Shown in pieces: positions 35,443 through 44,223 of a stretch of 53,585 bases of DNA; position 1 is the stretch's first letter; each line of letters opens with the position of its first letter. Below the pieces are notes generated by a model. It saw only the letters and a program-made list of their open reading frames with translations, ran no database searches and was not told where the DNA came from. This DNA is from PZPK01 sp041590075 (GTDB taxonomy: Bacteria; Pseudomonadota; Gammaproteobacteria; Pseudomonadales; Oleiphilaceae): positions 1-53,585 of the forward strand of contig JBFHUL010000010.1 in the NCBI GenBank assembly GCA_041590075.1, in the 5' to 3' direction. Position numbers and translations under genes: made by a program.

Positions 35443-36084
35443 ATGTCCACTATTCTTAAACCGGTAGAAAGCAAAACGAAACATCTGGATTATTTTTTGT
35501 CCCAGTGTCATCGTCGCAAATATCCCAGTAAAAGCACCATCATTTATGCCGGTGACAAAAGCGACTCGCTGTTCTATATCATTAAAGGTTCTGTGACGGT
35601 AATCATTGAAGATGATGATGGTCGTGAAATGATAATGGCTTATCTCAATACGGGTGACTTTTTCGGTGAGATGGGGCTGTTCGATAATATGGATTCGCGC
35701 AGTGCCTGGGTAAAAGCCAAGTCGGAATGCGAAGTGGCCGAGATCAGTTATACCAAGTTCCGCGAAATCTCCCAGCAGGACCCTCGTATTCTATATTTCA
35801 TCGGCGAGCAGATGGCGAGCCGTTTGCGCCAGACTACACGTAAAGTTGGCGATCTTGCCTTTCTTGATGTGACCGGGCGCGTGGCGCGTACCTTGCTGGA
35901 TCTTTGTAAGGAACCCGATGCCATGACCCACCCTGACGGTATGCAAATCAAAATCACCCGTCAGGAAATTGGGCGTATTGTCGGATGTTCCCGCGAAATG
36001 GTGGGCCGGGTGCTTAAGACTCTCGAGGATCAGGGGCTGGTACAGGTTAAAGGTAAAACGATGGTTGTTTACGGAACCCGTTAA
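35443..36084 (+). CDS. crp: cAMP receptor protein (CRP/Vfr)
   Basis: A 213-residue global regulator close to Pseudomonas Vfr. The N-terminal cyclic-nucleotide pocket includes 'GDFFGEMGLFDNMDSRSAWVKA', with Glu and Arg phosphate contacts and Ser. The dimer helix is near residue 120, and the DNA-binding helix-turn-helix is 'TRQEIGRIVGCSREMVGRVLKTL' near 170-195. AAGGG lies about 12 bases before the ATG. It ends with a strong terminator. It probably controls carbon use and surface functions with cAMP; no adenylate cyclase gene is in the window. Confidence 0.96.
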   Translation: MSTILKPVESKTKHLDYFLSQCHRRKYPSKSTIIYAGDKSDSLFYIIKGSVTVIIEDDDGREMIMAYLNTGDFFGEMGLFDNMDSRSAWVKAKSECEVAEISYTKFREISQQDPRILYFIGEQMASRLRQTTRKVGDLAFLDVTGRVARTLLDLCKEPDAMTHPDGMQIKITRQEIGRIVGCSREMVGRVLKTLEDQGLVQVKGKTMVVYGTR

Positions 36085-36100
36085 CGGTGTTCAGTCAGGA

Positions 36101-36127
36101 AAAAGCAGGCCGAAGCCTGCTTTTTTT
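36101..36127. terminator. Bidirectional terminator after crp
   Basis: AAAAGCAGGC and GCCTGCTTTT form a 10-bp stem with a CGAA loop, followed by a run of T. An A-run on the left lets it also end the converging glutathione S-transferase gene. Confidence 0.9.
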
Positions 36128-36181
36128 GTGTCTCCTTCCCGCGCATAAGGATGATAACAGGGGGTGAGACGCTGCCTCTGA

Positions 36182-36796
36182 CTATGCCTTCGCAGAAGGT
36201 CGTGAAGAGACGGTGGCGTACCAACGCTTCAGGTGCGTATGTGCGTCATCGATGCCGATACGATTTACCTTATTGAAGTCCACGGCGCACAGGGCAGTAA
36301 TATCGGCAATGCTGAAGTGCTCGCCCGCCAGGTAGGTGTTTTCGGCCAAGTGTGAATTCAGGTGCTTCATGAATCCCAGTACTTGCTTTCGACAGGATTC
36401 GCCCCATTCCGGAATCGGGGTCATGCGGTCTTTAAAGTAACCAGAGCTGTGTTGAAAGCACATGCCGGTGGGCAGCAGAAAGTAAAATTCGCACCAGCGT
36501 TGCCACATTTCTATCTGGGCTTGTTCGAGCGGGCTATTGCCCATTAGCTTGGGGCCTTTATTCTGTTCTTCGAGGAATCGACAGATCGCTACAGTCTCGC
36601 AAATACAGGTGCCATCGTCGAGCTCCAGCACTGGTACTTTGGTCAATGGGTTTTTTTTGCGAAATTCCGGTGTTAAGTTCTCACCCTTTTGCAAATCCAT
36701 CTCAACGAATTCAATTTCATCTAGCAAACCCTTTTCAGCCAAAAAGATGCGCACTCTCCGCGGATTGGGTGCAATCTTCATTTCATATATTTTCAT
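36182..36796 (-). CDS. Glutathione S-transferase family protein
   Basis: A 204-residue two-domain GST. The thioredoxin-like N-terminal domain (residues 1-80) opens 'MKIYEMKIAPNPRRVRIFLAEKG' in parts and has the glutathione motif 'TKVPVLELDDGTCICETVAICRFLE' (cis-Pro and Glu-Thr). The helical C-terminal domain ends 'SIADITALCAVDF' (N-capping box). AGGAG lies about 9 bases before the ATG at 36796, so the longer open frame to 36913 is not used. The substrate is not predictable. Confidence 0.9.
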   Translation of the reverse strand: MKIYEMKIAPNPRRVRIFLAEKGLLDEIEFVEMDLQKGENLTPEFRKKNPLTKVPVLELDDGTCICETVAICRFLEEQNKGPKLMGNSPLEQAQIEMWQRWCEFYFLLPTGMCFQHSSGYFKDRMTPIPEWGESCRKQVLGFMKHLNSHLAENTYLAGEHFSIADITALCAVDFNKVNRIGIDDAHTHLKRWYATVSSRPSAKA

Positions 36797-36998
36797 TGTT
36801 ATTGGTCTCCTTTCTATGACAGCTGCATCGCACGCGAACAACAGGAAAACAGATGTTCTCAAAGCCGGGCGATCTAAAACACCGCCAACCTGAAATGGCC
36901 TGTTCCAAATCATGCTGTGCTTATTGCGGTGAACGCGTGACCAATTGATAGGGGAAGCAGAGGGTAGGGCGCCCGCTTAGGGCTCAAGATGATGGCGA

Positions 36999-37619
36999 TT
37001 ATTCTGCCTGAATGCGTGTCGCGCCGCGCGAGCGCCAGTCCGAAATAAAGATGCTGCCGGCACTGCGGCTGGTTTCTGTGTCGTTACCACTTAGGTTTTC
37101 GATGCTAAGGCGCTCGATCAGCAAGTCGCGATTGAGGTTCACAGAATCTTCGTCGAGTGTTTGTAGCTCGCGATTGAAGTTGGCATCCCGGTATCGGATT
37201 TCTGAAGAGTTGCGTAATACATTGGCTTGGCCGAGCGTAAGGCTGTTTGCGTTTAACAGGCTGGACACCTCCTGGCTCGACAGTACGCTGCCTAACTCCT
37301 GATCACGCGTCAGCGTTTGCAGGCTTTGCTCCAGATCGCTGAGTTGCTGCTCTGCAGCGGGTTGTGCTTCTGTGGCTTCGCTGTGACGCGTTTGGTCGAG
37401 AGAAACTTGGCTTGCGAGGCCTCTGAGCTCATCTCCACCATCGGGGGCTGCGTCTAGCGCAATCCCTGCGGCTGTCGCACCATAAAGATTCAGTATATTC
37501 ACACCGGCATCGGCTGAAACGCCCTCTAAGCCCACTTCATCGAGAGGTTGGACCGCCATGATGTGTGCAGAAGAAAGACCAAAACATAACAAGAAAAAAC
37601 GTGCGAGAAGCCACTGCAT
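36999..37619 (-). CDS. Secreted protein of unknown function with FilA/DUF6160-like N-terminal motif
   Basis: 206 residues. A signal peptide (residues 1-22, cleavage near 'AHIMAVQ') is followed at once by 'PLDEVGLEGVSADAGVNI'. This resembles the short 'L-D-E/D-x-x-L-x-x-V-x-G-x-x-G-V' motif at the mature N-terminus of Acinetobacter FilA/DUF6160 surface proteins, though the expected Gly before 'AGV' is Ala-Asp here. The rest is Gln/Ser/Leu-rich, probably helical (about 75-160), with 'SAGSIFISDWRSRGATRIQ' at the end. No transmembrane anchor is seen. It diverges from aceE, and the 240-base gap contains a palindrome. Confidence 0.6.
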   Translation of the reverse strand: MQWLLARFFLLCFGLSSAHIMAVQPLDEVGLEGVSADAGVNILNLYGATAAGIALDAAPDGGDELRGLASQVSLDQTRHSEATEAQPAAEQQLSDLEQSLQTLTRDQELGSVLSSQEVSSLLNANSLTLGQANVLRNSSEIRYRDANFNRELQTLDEDSVNLNRDLLIERLSIENLSGNDTETSRSAGSIFISDWRSRGATRIQAE

Positions 37620-37689
37620 AGGGGTACATCATTAGCTGAGTAATAAAAGCGCATTGTACAAAATGTGAGCATCTCATGCACCTGATTGT

Positions 37690-37715
37690 ACATAGTATTT
37701 TCTGCAATACTGTGT
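37690..37715. promoter_or_regulatory. 26-bp palindrome in the divergent aceE upstream region
   Basis: ACATAGTATT and AATACTGTGT are inverted repeats (9 of 10 positions) around a 6-base centre, TTCTGC. The position, between a secreted-protein gene and aceE, suits a dimeric repressor or activator. It does not match the PdhR consensus I know. The rest of the 240-base interval shows no gene. Confidence 0.45.
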
Positions 37716-37860
37716 TGATACCGTGCAACACGGGGTCCGTTTTCCGAGTTTGCAGCCTGAGGCAGCACAATGCGGGTACAGGGTCTAAACTGTCTAGATA
37801 TTCGTTCGACACACAATAATAAATTTTCACCGCTACAGCATTTCCCAAAAGGAGACTTCA

Positions 37861-40521
37861 ATGCTGGATGATTCAGATCCGATAGAAACCTCAGAGTGGA
37901 TGGACGCGCTGTCGTCGGTTATCGAAAATGAAGGCCTCGACCGCGCGAAGTTTTTGCTGAATACGCTCACCGACAAGCTCCGCAAAACGGGCACGGATCT
38001 CCCTCACTCTGTTACGACGCCTTACTGCAACACGATTCCGGTTGAAAAAGAAATTCGAATGCCGGGCGATCTGTTTATGGAACGCCGTATTCGTTCACTG
38101 ATCAGGTGGAATGCGCTGGCGATGGTATTGCGCGCCAATAAACGCCCTGGCGAATTGGGCGGCCATATTTCCACTTTCTCTTCCTGTGCCACGCTCTACG
38201 ATGTGGGATTTAATTACTTTTTTCACGCCGGTGACGACAAGCGGGATGCAGATCTCATCTATATTCAGGGTCACAGTTCGCCGGGTATTTATGCACGTTC
38301 TTTTCTCGAGGGGCGTTTGAGTGAAGAACAAATGGATCATTATCGCAACGAGGTAGATGGGGAAGGCTTATCTTCTTATCCGCACCCGTGGTTGATGCCT
38401 GACTACTGGCAGTTTCCTACTGTGTCGATGGGCTTGGGGCCTTTGCAGGCAATCTATCAGGCGCATGTGATGAAGTACCTGCAGAGTCGCGAGCTGGCGG
38501 AAACCCGAGATCGTAAGGTGTGGTGTTTTGTTGGCGATGGAGAGACAGATGAGCCGGAAACCCTTGGTTCGATTGCCTTGGCCGGACGCGAAAAACTCGA
38601 CAACCTTATATTTGTGGTGAACTGTAATTTGCAGCGTCTTGATGGGCCTGTTCGAGGTAATGGCAAAATTATTCAGGAGCTCGAGGGCGTGTTTCGAGGA
38701 GCCGGCTGGAACGTTATTAAAGTGGTATGGGGTCGAATGTGGGATCCCCTTTTCGAGCGCGATACAGATGGTGCCATGCAAAGGGCTATGGACGAACTGG
38801 TGGATGGCGAAATGCAGAATTTCAAATCCAACGGGGGGGCTTACACGCGCAAACATTTCTTTGGTAAGTATCCCGAACTCGCAAAGCTGGCAGACTCTCT
38901 AACCGACCAGGATATAGAGCGGTTGAACCGCGGTGGGCACGACCCCTACAAAGTCTATGCGGCCTACCATCAGGCGGTGAATCATAAAGGACAGCCGACG
39001 GTGATTCTGGCGCACACCATAAAAGGGTATGGCTTTGGTAAAGCGGGCGAGGCGACCAATACGACGCACTCTCTGAAAAAGCTTGATGCGGATTCTCTCA
39101 AGGCGTTTCGAGACCGTTTTGGGGTGCCCATCAAAGACAGTGAGATAGAAAGTGTGCCCTATTACCGACCAGCGCCCGATAGCCCTGAAGCGGTCTATAT
39201 GAAGCGCATGCGTGAAAAGCTGGGTGGTTTTTTTCCAAAACGGCGCAAAGACAGTCAGCCGCTTCAGGTTCCGGACTTATCGATATTCGAATCGCAACTC
39301 AAAGGTAGTGGCGACCGTGAGGTTTCTACCACCATGGCGTTTGTCCGTATGTTGTCATCGCTGACCAAAGATAAGCGTATTGGCAAGCGTGTAGTGCCCA
39401 TTGTGCCGGATGAAGCCCGTACCTTTGGTATGGAGGGCATGTTTCGGCAGTTGGGCATCTATACGGCGGAAGGGCAGAAATATGTGCCCAATGATCGTGA
39501 CCAGATCATGTACTACCGTGAGGACCAAGCCGGGCAGATACTCGAAGAGGGTATCAATGAGGCCGGCGCCATGGCCGCATGGGTGGCCTGTGCCACGTCA
39601 TACAGTACGCATGACTACCCGCTGATTCCGTTTTACATCTTTTATTCCATGTTTGGTTTTCAGCGTGTGGGTGATCTGGCTTGGGCGGCGGGTGACATGC
39701 GTTCGCGCGGCTTCCTTATTGGCGGAACGGCGGGGCGCACCACGCTGAATGGGGAAGGTTTGCAGCACCAGGACGGTCACAGCCATATTCTGGCCGGCAC
39801 TATCCCGAATTGTGTCGCCTACGACCCGGCGTATGCGTCGGAGCTGGCGGTGATTATTCAGGATGGTATGCGTCGAATGTATGAGGAAAACGAATGCGTG
39901 TACTACTACATCACCGTGATGAACGAAAACTATGTGCAGCCACCCATCGTTGAAAATGCCGAAGAGGGCATTCTGAGGGGCATGTACCTGTTTGAAGAGT
40001 CCAAACCGAAAGGGCGTGGCAAGAAGTTGCATGTGCAGTTGCTGGGTAGTGGTGCGATTTTCAATGAGGTGCGGGCGGCGGCCAAAATGCTGCTTGATGA
40101 TTATGGCATCGGTAGTGATGTATGGAGCGTGACCAGCTTCAATGAATTGGCGCGCGATGGCCAGAAGGTGCACCGGTGGAACATGCTTAATCCCGAAAAG
40201 CAGGCAAAGAAAAGTTATGTCCGCACCTGTCTGGAGAATCGTAAAGGGCCGGTCGTTGCCTCAACTGATTATATTCGTTTGTACGGCGAGCAAATTCGGG
40301 CCTACGTACCCGCATCTTACACGGTATTGGGTACCGACGGTTTTGGGCGCAGCGACACACGAGACAAACTGAGGCAGTTCTTTGAGGTCGATCGTCACTA
40401 TGTCGTGATCGCTGCGTTGAGTGCGCTGGTGCGCGAGGGGGAGCTTGATGCCAAAACGGTGGTTGAGGCCATGCGTAAGTACAAGCTTGATCGAAACTGC
40501 CCTAGCCCCATGCAACGCTAA
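37861..40521 (+). CDS. aceE: Pyruvate dehydrogenase E1 component (homodimeric)
   Basis: 886 residues, the family's normal length. It decarboxylates pyruvate with thiamine diphosphate and acetylates the lipoyl arm of E2. The ThDP motif runs from 'GDGETDEPE' (residues 225-233) to 'NCNLQRLDGPVRGN'; 'GHSSPGIYARSFLEGRL' and the C-terminal 'VPASYTVLGTDGFGRSD' are also typical. AAGGAG is 7 bases before the ATG. aceF follows after 12 bases. No pdhR regulator gene is present upstream. Confidence 0.98.
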   Translation: MLDDSDPIETSEWMDALSSVIENEGLDRAKFLLNTLTDKLRKTGTDLPHSVTTPYCNTIPVEKEIRMPGDLFMERRIRSLIRWNALAMVLRANKRPGELGGHISTFSSCATLYDVGFNYFFHAGDDKRDADLIYIQGHSSPGIYARSFLEGRLSEEQMDHYRNEVDGEGLSSYPHPWLMPDYWQFPTVSMGLGPLQAIYQAHVMKYLQSRELAETRDRKVWCFVGDGETDEPETLGSIALAGREKLDNLIFVVNCNLQRLDGPVRGNGKIIQELEGVFRGAGWNVIKVVWGRMWDPLFERDTDGAMQRAMDELVDGEMQNFKSNGGAYTRKHFFGKYPELAKLADSLTDQDIERLNRGGHDPYKVYAAYHQAVNHKGQPTVILAHTIKGYGFGKAGEATNTTHSLKKLDADSLKAFRDRFGVPIKDSEIESVPYYRPAPDSPEAVYMKRMREKLGGFFPKRRKDSQPLQVPDLSIFESQLKGSGDREVSTTMAFVRMLSSLTKDKRIGKRVVPIVPDEARTFGMEGMFRQLGIYTAEGQKYVPNDRDQIMYYREDQAGQILEEGINEAGAMAAWVACATSYSTHDYPLIPFYIFYSMFGFQRVGDLAWAAGDMRSRGFLIGGTAGRTTLNGEGLQHQDGHSHILAGTIPNCVAYDPAYASELAVIIQDGMRRMYEENECVYYYITVMNENYVQPPIVENAEEGILRGMYLFEESKPKGRGKKLHVQLLGSGAIFNEVRAAAKMLLDDYGIGSDVWSVTSFNELARDGQKVHRWNMLNPEKQAKKSYVRTCLENRKGPVVASTDYIRLYGEQIRAYVPASYTVLGTDGFGRSDTRDKLRQFFEVDRHYVVIAALSALVREGELDAKTVVEAMRKYKLDRNCPSPMQR

Positions 40522-40533
40522 CAGGAGGGAACC

Positions 40534-42246
40534 ATGAGTACAGTAGACGTAACGGTACCCGATGTTGGTGTAGATGAGGCGGTTGAAGTCATTGAGATTC
40601 TGGTCGAAAAGGGAGAGCCGGTAGACGCTGAAGCGCCCATTGTCGTCATTGAAACCGACAAAGCGACGGTCGAAGTGCCGTGTCCGGAGTCCGGCACAGT
40701 ATCAAGTATCGAAATCCAGATCGGCGACAAGGTCAAAGAGGGGGATCTGTTGCTGAAACTTGAAACAGAAGCCCGCGAGGATGCCTCGCAAGAGCAAGAG
40801 CAAGAGCAAGAGCAAGAGCAAGAGCAAGAGCCGGATAATGACAGTCAGTCGGGCGAGCACGCAGCCGGCCCCAAAAAAGAGGAAAGTGGTGCGGCGGATG
40901 CAGGCTTGCAGAGCGCAGCGTCGTCGCAGGCTTCGGGGCAGCAAAGTGAAACGCGCGACATTACCGTGCCGGATTTAGGAGGCAGTGACGCAGTCGAAGT
41001 GATCGAAGTCTTGGTTTCTGAAGGCGACAGCATTGAGGCGGAGCAGGCGCTTATCGTGTTGGAGTCGGACAAGGCCACGATGGAAATTCCGTCACCGGCA
41101 TCGGGCATACTAAAAGCATTGTCTGTGTCGCTCGGCGACAAACTGTCGGAAGGAGATGTGATTGGGCAGTTGGCGGTCGACGGTGATGAGGGGGTTAGTA
41201 GTCGGGATTCGAATCAAGACAGCGAGGCAGAAACAACTTCGTCTTCGCTGCAATCTGGCGCATCCGACACCAAGCCTCAATCTTCGGACGCAGCGCAGGT
41301 CCCCAAGCCCCAAAACATTGAAAAAATGCTAACTAAAGAAGGTGCTAGGGTGCATGCTGGGCCGGCTGTCAGAAAGTTAGCTAGGGAGTTGGGTGCAGAC
41401 CTTGCACAGGTGCAAGGCAGTGGCCCTAAAGGTCGCGTGCTTAAGGATGACTTGAAAGTCTATGTCAAGAGTCAGGTAACCCGCGCACAGGAGGGAGGTG
41501 CGCCCGGCAATGCTCTTCCGGCTTACAAGTTGCCCGATTTCGAGGCATTTGGTGAAATTGAAATCGAAAACCTCGATAAGATACAACGCGTCACTGCGGC
41601 TAATATGACGACCAGTTGGCTGAATGTGCCGCATGTCACCCAGTTTGACGAAGCAGATATCACGGAGCTGGAGGCGTTCCGCAAAGATCAAAAGGCGCAA
41701 GCGGAGCAGCGCGGCGTTAAACTCACGCCCTTACCTTTCCTGCTGAAATCCTGCGCCCACGTATTGTGCAAGCTGCCGCAATTTAATGTATCTCTTGATT
41801 TGGAGCAGCAGCGCCTGATCCGAAAGAAATATGTGCACATCGGCATGGCAGTGGATACGCCTGCTGGATTGGTTGTCCCGGTGATTAGGGATGTGGATCG
41901 CAAAAGTATTTGGGAGCTGGCTGAAGAATGTATGGACATGGCCGATCGCGCAAAACGGCGCAAGCTGTCTCCTGGCGACATGCAGGGTGGGTGCTTTACC
42001 ATTTCCAGTCTGGGTAGTCTGGGCGGTACAGCGTTCACACCGATTGTCAATTTGCCGGAAGTGGCCATACTGGGCGTCTCGAAAGCTGACTTCAAACCCA
42101 AGTACGATGGTAGCGAGTTTGTGCCTAGGCTCATGCTGCCCTTGTCCTTGTCCTACGACCACCGAGCCATCAACGGTGCGGATGCGGCGCGCTTTACGAC
42201 GCTTCTGTGTTCTGTGCTGGCGGATATTCGCCACTTATTGCTATAA
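40534..42246 (+). CDS. aceF: Pyruvate dehydrogenase E2, dihydrolipoyl acetyltransferase
   Basis: A 570-residue core protein transferring acetyl groups to CoA. Two lipoyl domains have lipoylated Lys43 (ETDKATVEVP) and Lys180 (ESDKATMEIP). The peripheral-subunit-binding domain is near 270-305 ('AGPAVRKLARELGADL'). The catalytic domain ends with His543 in 'SYDHRAINGADA'. The linker after the first lipoyl domain holds seven Gln-Glu pairs encoded by a perfect six-base repeat. The dihydrolipoamide dehydrogenase gene (lpd) does not follow, so E3 must come from elsewhere in the genome. Confidence 0.97.
   Translation: MSTVDVTVPDVGVDEAVEVIEILVEKGEPVDAEAPIVVIETDKATVEVPCPESGTVSSIEIQIGDKVKEGDLLLKLETEAREDASQEQEQEQEQEQEQEPDNDSQSGEHAAGPKKEESGAADAGLQSAASSQASGQQSETRDITVPDLGGSDAVEVIEVLVSEGDSIEAEQALIVLESDKATMEIPSPASGILKALSVSLGDKLSEGDVIGQLAVDGDEGVSSRDSNQDSEAETTSSSLQSGASDTKPQSSDAAQVPKPQNIEKMLTKEGARVHAGPAVRKLARELGADLAQVQGSGPKGRVLKDDLKVYVKSQVTRAQEGGAPGNALPAYKLPDFEAFGEIEIENLDKIQRVTAANMTTSWLNVPHVTQFDEADITELEAFRKDQKAQAEQRGVKLTPLPFLLKSCAHVLCKLPQFNVSLDLEQQRLIRKKYVHIGMAVDTPAGLVVPVIRDVDRKSIWELAEECMDMADRAKRRKLSPGDMQGGCFTISSLGSLGGTAFTPIVNLPEVAILGVSKADFKPKYDGSEFVPRLMLPLSLSYDHRAINGADAARFTTLLCSVLADIRHLLL
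40789..40830 (+). repeat. Seven perfect CAAGAG hexanucleotide repeats within aceF
   Basis: The 42-base tract encodes (Gln-Glu)7 in the flexible linker after lipoyl domain 1. Unit gain or loss would keep the frame and change linker length by two residues. Confidence 0.95.
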
Positions 42247-42272
42247 CGGTGTCGCAACCCTGCTCACGGTGC

Positions 42273-42301
42273 TTGGCGCGCCGGCCTCGTTTTGAAATAA
42301 T
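42273..42301 (+). promoter_or_regulatory. Candidate promoter for the PilZ-acyltransferase gene
   Basis: TTGGCG, a 17-base spacer and AATAAT lie between aceF and the next gene. Transcription would begin near 42308, which supports translation from the ATG at 42361 over the one at 42316. Confidence 0.5.
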
Positions 42302-42360
42302 GCGCATCGAAACACATGCTGGCAGGTACTTTGCCGTGCCAGCGCATCAATGGGCGCAAT

Positions 42361-43776
42361 ATGGAATTCAAAACGCAGTTTATTAGTCGCGAAGATCGTC
42401 GCATTGCGCGTCAGGCGCTGACAGGAAAACACGGCTTCCGGGCAGAAATTGAGCACAATGGGCAGCTGCAGGAAGTATCGCTGAGCGACTTTTCCAGTCT
42501 CGGGTTCGCGATCACAGTGTTGCCAGAGGTTGCAGAAAACAGCAAGGTCGGTGCAACGATTGAAGTGCACGTCAGTCCACTGATACATCACTTGTATCGG
42601 ATTCGCGGAGTGGTGATCGATAAACAGCCGGCGCGCAACGGACGTATTAAAGTTTCGGCGGTGATCGAGCATCAACAGAAATGCATGCATGACGCTTTTC
42701 AGCCTATTCATTTGTCGCCTGAACAAAGTCTGAAAGGGCAGTTTATTCACCCTTTCTTCTACAAACAGAACAGTTACTTCGAGCTTGAAAGTCTGTCCCG
42801 CAATGGTTTTTATGCCACAAATATTAACTCGGACTTCACGCTGTTCAATGATATGGAGTTAAGTTTCAGTCTCGGCTCTATTCGGGGCCTGCAGGATGTA
42901 AAAGGACGCATCTCCAATGTGTCGCTGACGACTGAGAATCTGATTCGGTGTTTTGTGGAAACCCCTACTCTAACCTTGTCTGCGGTGGAAGACTTATCGC
43001 GACACTGTTTTCACTTCGCGCAGAAAACGCCAAGAGAAATCGCCATGGCAGGCTTGAATGCTTCGCATATCCAGGAGCTGATTCAGTATCGTTTTGTTGA
43101 GACGCAGGCGGAATATGAGGCAGTGCTCAAGTTACGTAGAAAATCCATGGCCTCAAAAGGCTTATGTACCAAGGATGCTCCGATCGCGCAGTTTGCTTTG
43201 CAGCAGGATGCCTATGGTCGCATTCTTATTGCCTTCCACAATGCGCGAGTGATTGGCAGTGCGCTACTGGTATTCGGTGAGCGAGGAGAAAAACCATTTG
43301 AGCTGGATTCGCTTGTACCATTGAGCGCGTTTGTTGATTTGCCGAGTTACGACGACATCATGGAGATCACGGCCATTTGTATTGAGCGTCACTATCAGGA
43401 CACAGACGTATGGCATGGTGTATTCGAAAACATGTACCGAGAGGGATTGTCGGCGGGAAAGAAGTACCTCATGGTGTCTTCTGAGCCGGAGCAGAGCGCA
43501 CGTTTTCACCGTATGGGCTTCTCCCCAACCGGTATACATTTTCAGCACCCGCAGGACCGAGAGGTACAGATGTCGGTGCTCATGTTGCATGAAGAAACTG
43601 GTAAAACCGGCAAAAGCATGAATCCAATCTTGTGGTGGCAGGTGTGGGGGGCGGTCAGCCTGCATCTTTATCGGCGCCGTATTATTGAGTACAGCTGGCG
43701 CCAGAAACTCAGGGTGCATATCAACAAATCGCTGTATCAGATGTCGCGATTCGTAAAGCGTATATTGAAGACCTGA
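42361..43776 (+). CDS. Tandem PilZ-like domains fused to a GNAT/FeeM-type acyltransferase domain
   Basis: A 471-residue protein of unrecognised full-length family. Residues about 8-110 look like a PilZ barrel ('REDRRIARQAL', 'SDFSSLGFAI'). Residues about 125-225 look like a second, divergent one ('SLSRNGFYATNI'). Residues about 240-420 show GNAT features like N-acyl amino-acid synthase (FeeM): 'FVETQAEYEAVLKLRRKS', 'ARVIGSALLVF', 'DDIMEITAICIERHYQ' and 'SSEPEQSARFHRMGF'. A basic C-terminus with one hydrophobic stretch ('WWQVWGAVSLHLYRRR') might touch the membrane. The logical reading is a c-di-GMP-controlled acyltransferase, but PilZ arginines are imperfect and the substrate is unknown. Confidence 0.72.
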   Translation: MEFKTQFISREDRRIARQALTGKHGFRAEIEHNGQLQEVSLSDFSSLGFAITVLPEVAENSKVGATIEVHVSPLIHHLYRIRGVVIDKQPARNGRIKVSAVIEHQQKCMHDAFQPIHLSPEQSLKGQFIHPFFYKQNSYFELESLSRNGFYATNINSDFTLFNDMELSFSLGSIRGLQDVKGRISNVSLTTENLIRCFVETPTLTLSAVEDLSRHCFHFAQKTPREIAMAGLNASHIQELIQYRFVETQAEYEAVLKLRRKSMASKGLCTKDAPIAQFALQQDAYGRILIAFHNARVIGSALLVFGERGEKPFELDSLVPLSAFVDLPSYDDIMEITAICIERHYQDTDVWHGVFENMYREGLSAGKKYLMVSSEPEQSARFHRMGFSPTGIHFQHPQDREVQMSVLMLHEETGKTGKSMNPILWWQVWGAVSLHLYRRRIIEYSWRQKLRVHINKSLYQMSRFVKRILKT

Positions 43777-43790
43777 ATGGGAATGAGGTA

Positions 43791-44183
43791 GTGAAGAAAG
43801 ACCTGTACGAAAAATTGCCGGCTAAAAATGTTTTGGGAAGTGAGCTAAAAGCGTGCTCGATGTCGCCTGTGACCGGGTTTTTCCGCGACGGCAGCTGCAA
43901 TACCTGTGCGGGTGATCAGGGCTTGCATACCGTGTGCTGTTCGGTGACACGTGAATTTCTTGAATTCTCACGATTTCGTGGGAATGACCTGTCTACGCCG
44001 AGGCCTGAGCTGGGTTTTGAGGGTCTCAAACCGGGAGATTGCTGGTGTCTTTGTGCCGGCCGCTGGTTGGAGGCGTTTGAAGCGGGCATGGCGCCAATGG
44101 TGCACCTGTTAGCGACCCATGAGCGTACTCTGGATCTCGTGCCGCTTAATGCGCTAAAACAGTTTGCAGTAGATTTGCATTAA
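43791..44183 (+). CDS. DUF2237 family protein
   Basis: A 130-residue cytoplasmic protein of DUF2237: 'NVLGSELKACSMSPVTGFFRDGSC', 'GLHTVCCSVTREFLEFS', 'GNDLSTPRPELGFEGLKPGDCWCLCAGRW' in parts, and 'LLATHERTLDLV' are the conserved blocks, rich in cysteines. No biochemical role is established to my knowledge. The start is GTG 14 bases after the PilZ-acyltransferase gene, so both may share a transcript. Confidence 0.9.
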   Translation: MKKDLYEKLPAKNVLGSELKACSMSPVTGFFRDGSCNTCAGDQGLHTVCCSVTREFLEFSRFRGNDLSTPRPELGFEGLKPGDCWCLCAGRWLEAFEAGMAPMVHLLATHERTLDLVPLNALKQFAVDLH

Positions 44184-44208
44184 CGCCCCCTCAAATGACG
44201 GGGCGTTA
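44181..44208. terminator. Hairpin between DUF2237 and cold-shock genes
   Basis: TAACGCCCC and GGGGCGTTA form a 9-bp stem with a 10-base loop. It starts at the DUF2237 stop and precedes the end of the converging cold-shock gene. No T-run follows, so termination strength is uncertain. Confidence 0.55.
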
Positions 44209-44223
44209 ACAGCAGCAGCTGGC

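Noticed and set aside
39598..40173. A 191-codon minus-strand open frame within aceE
   Set aside because: Shadow of the highly conserved pyruvate dehydrogenase E1 gene.
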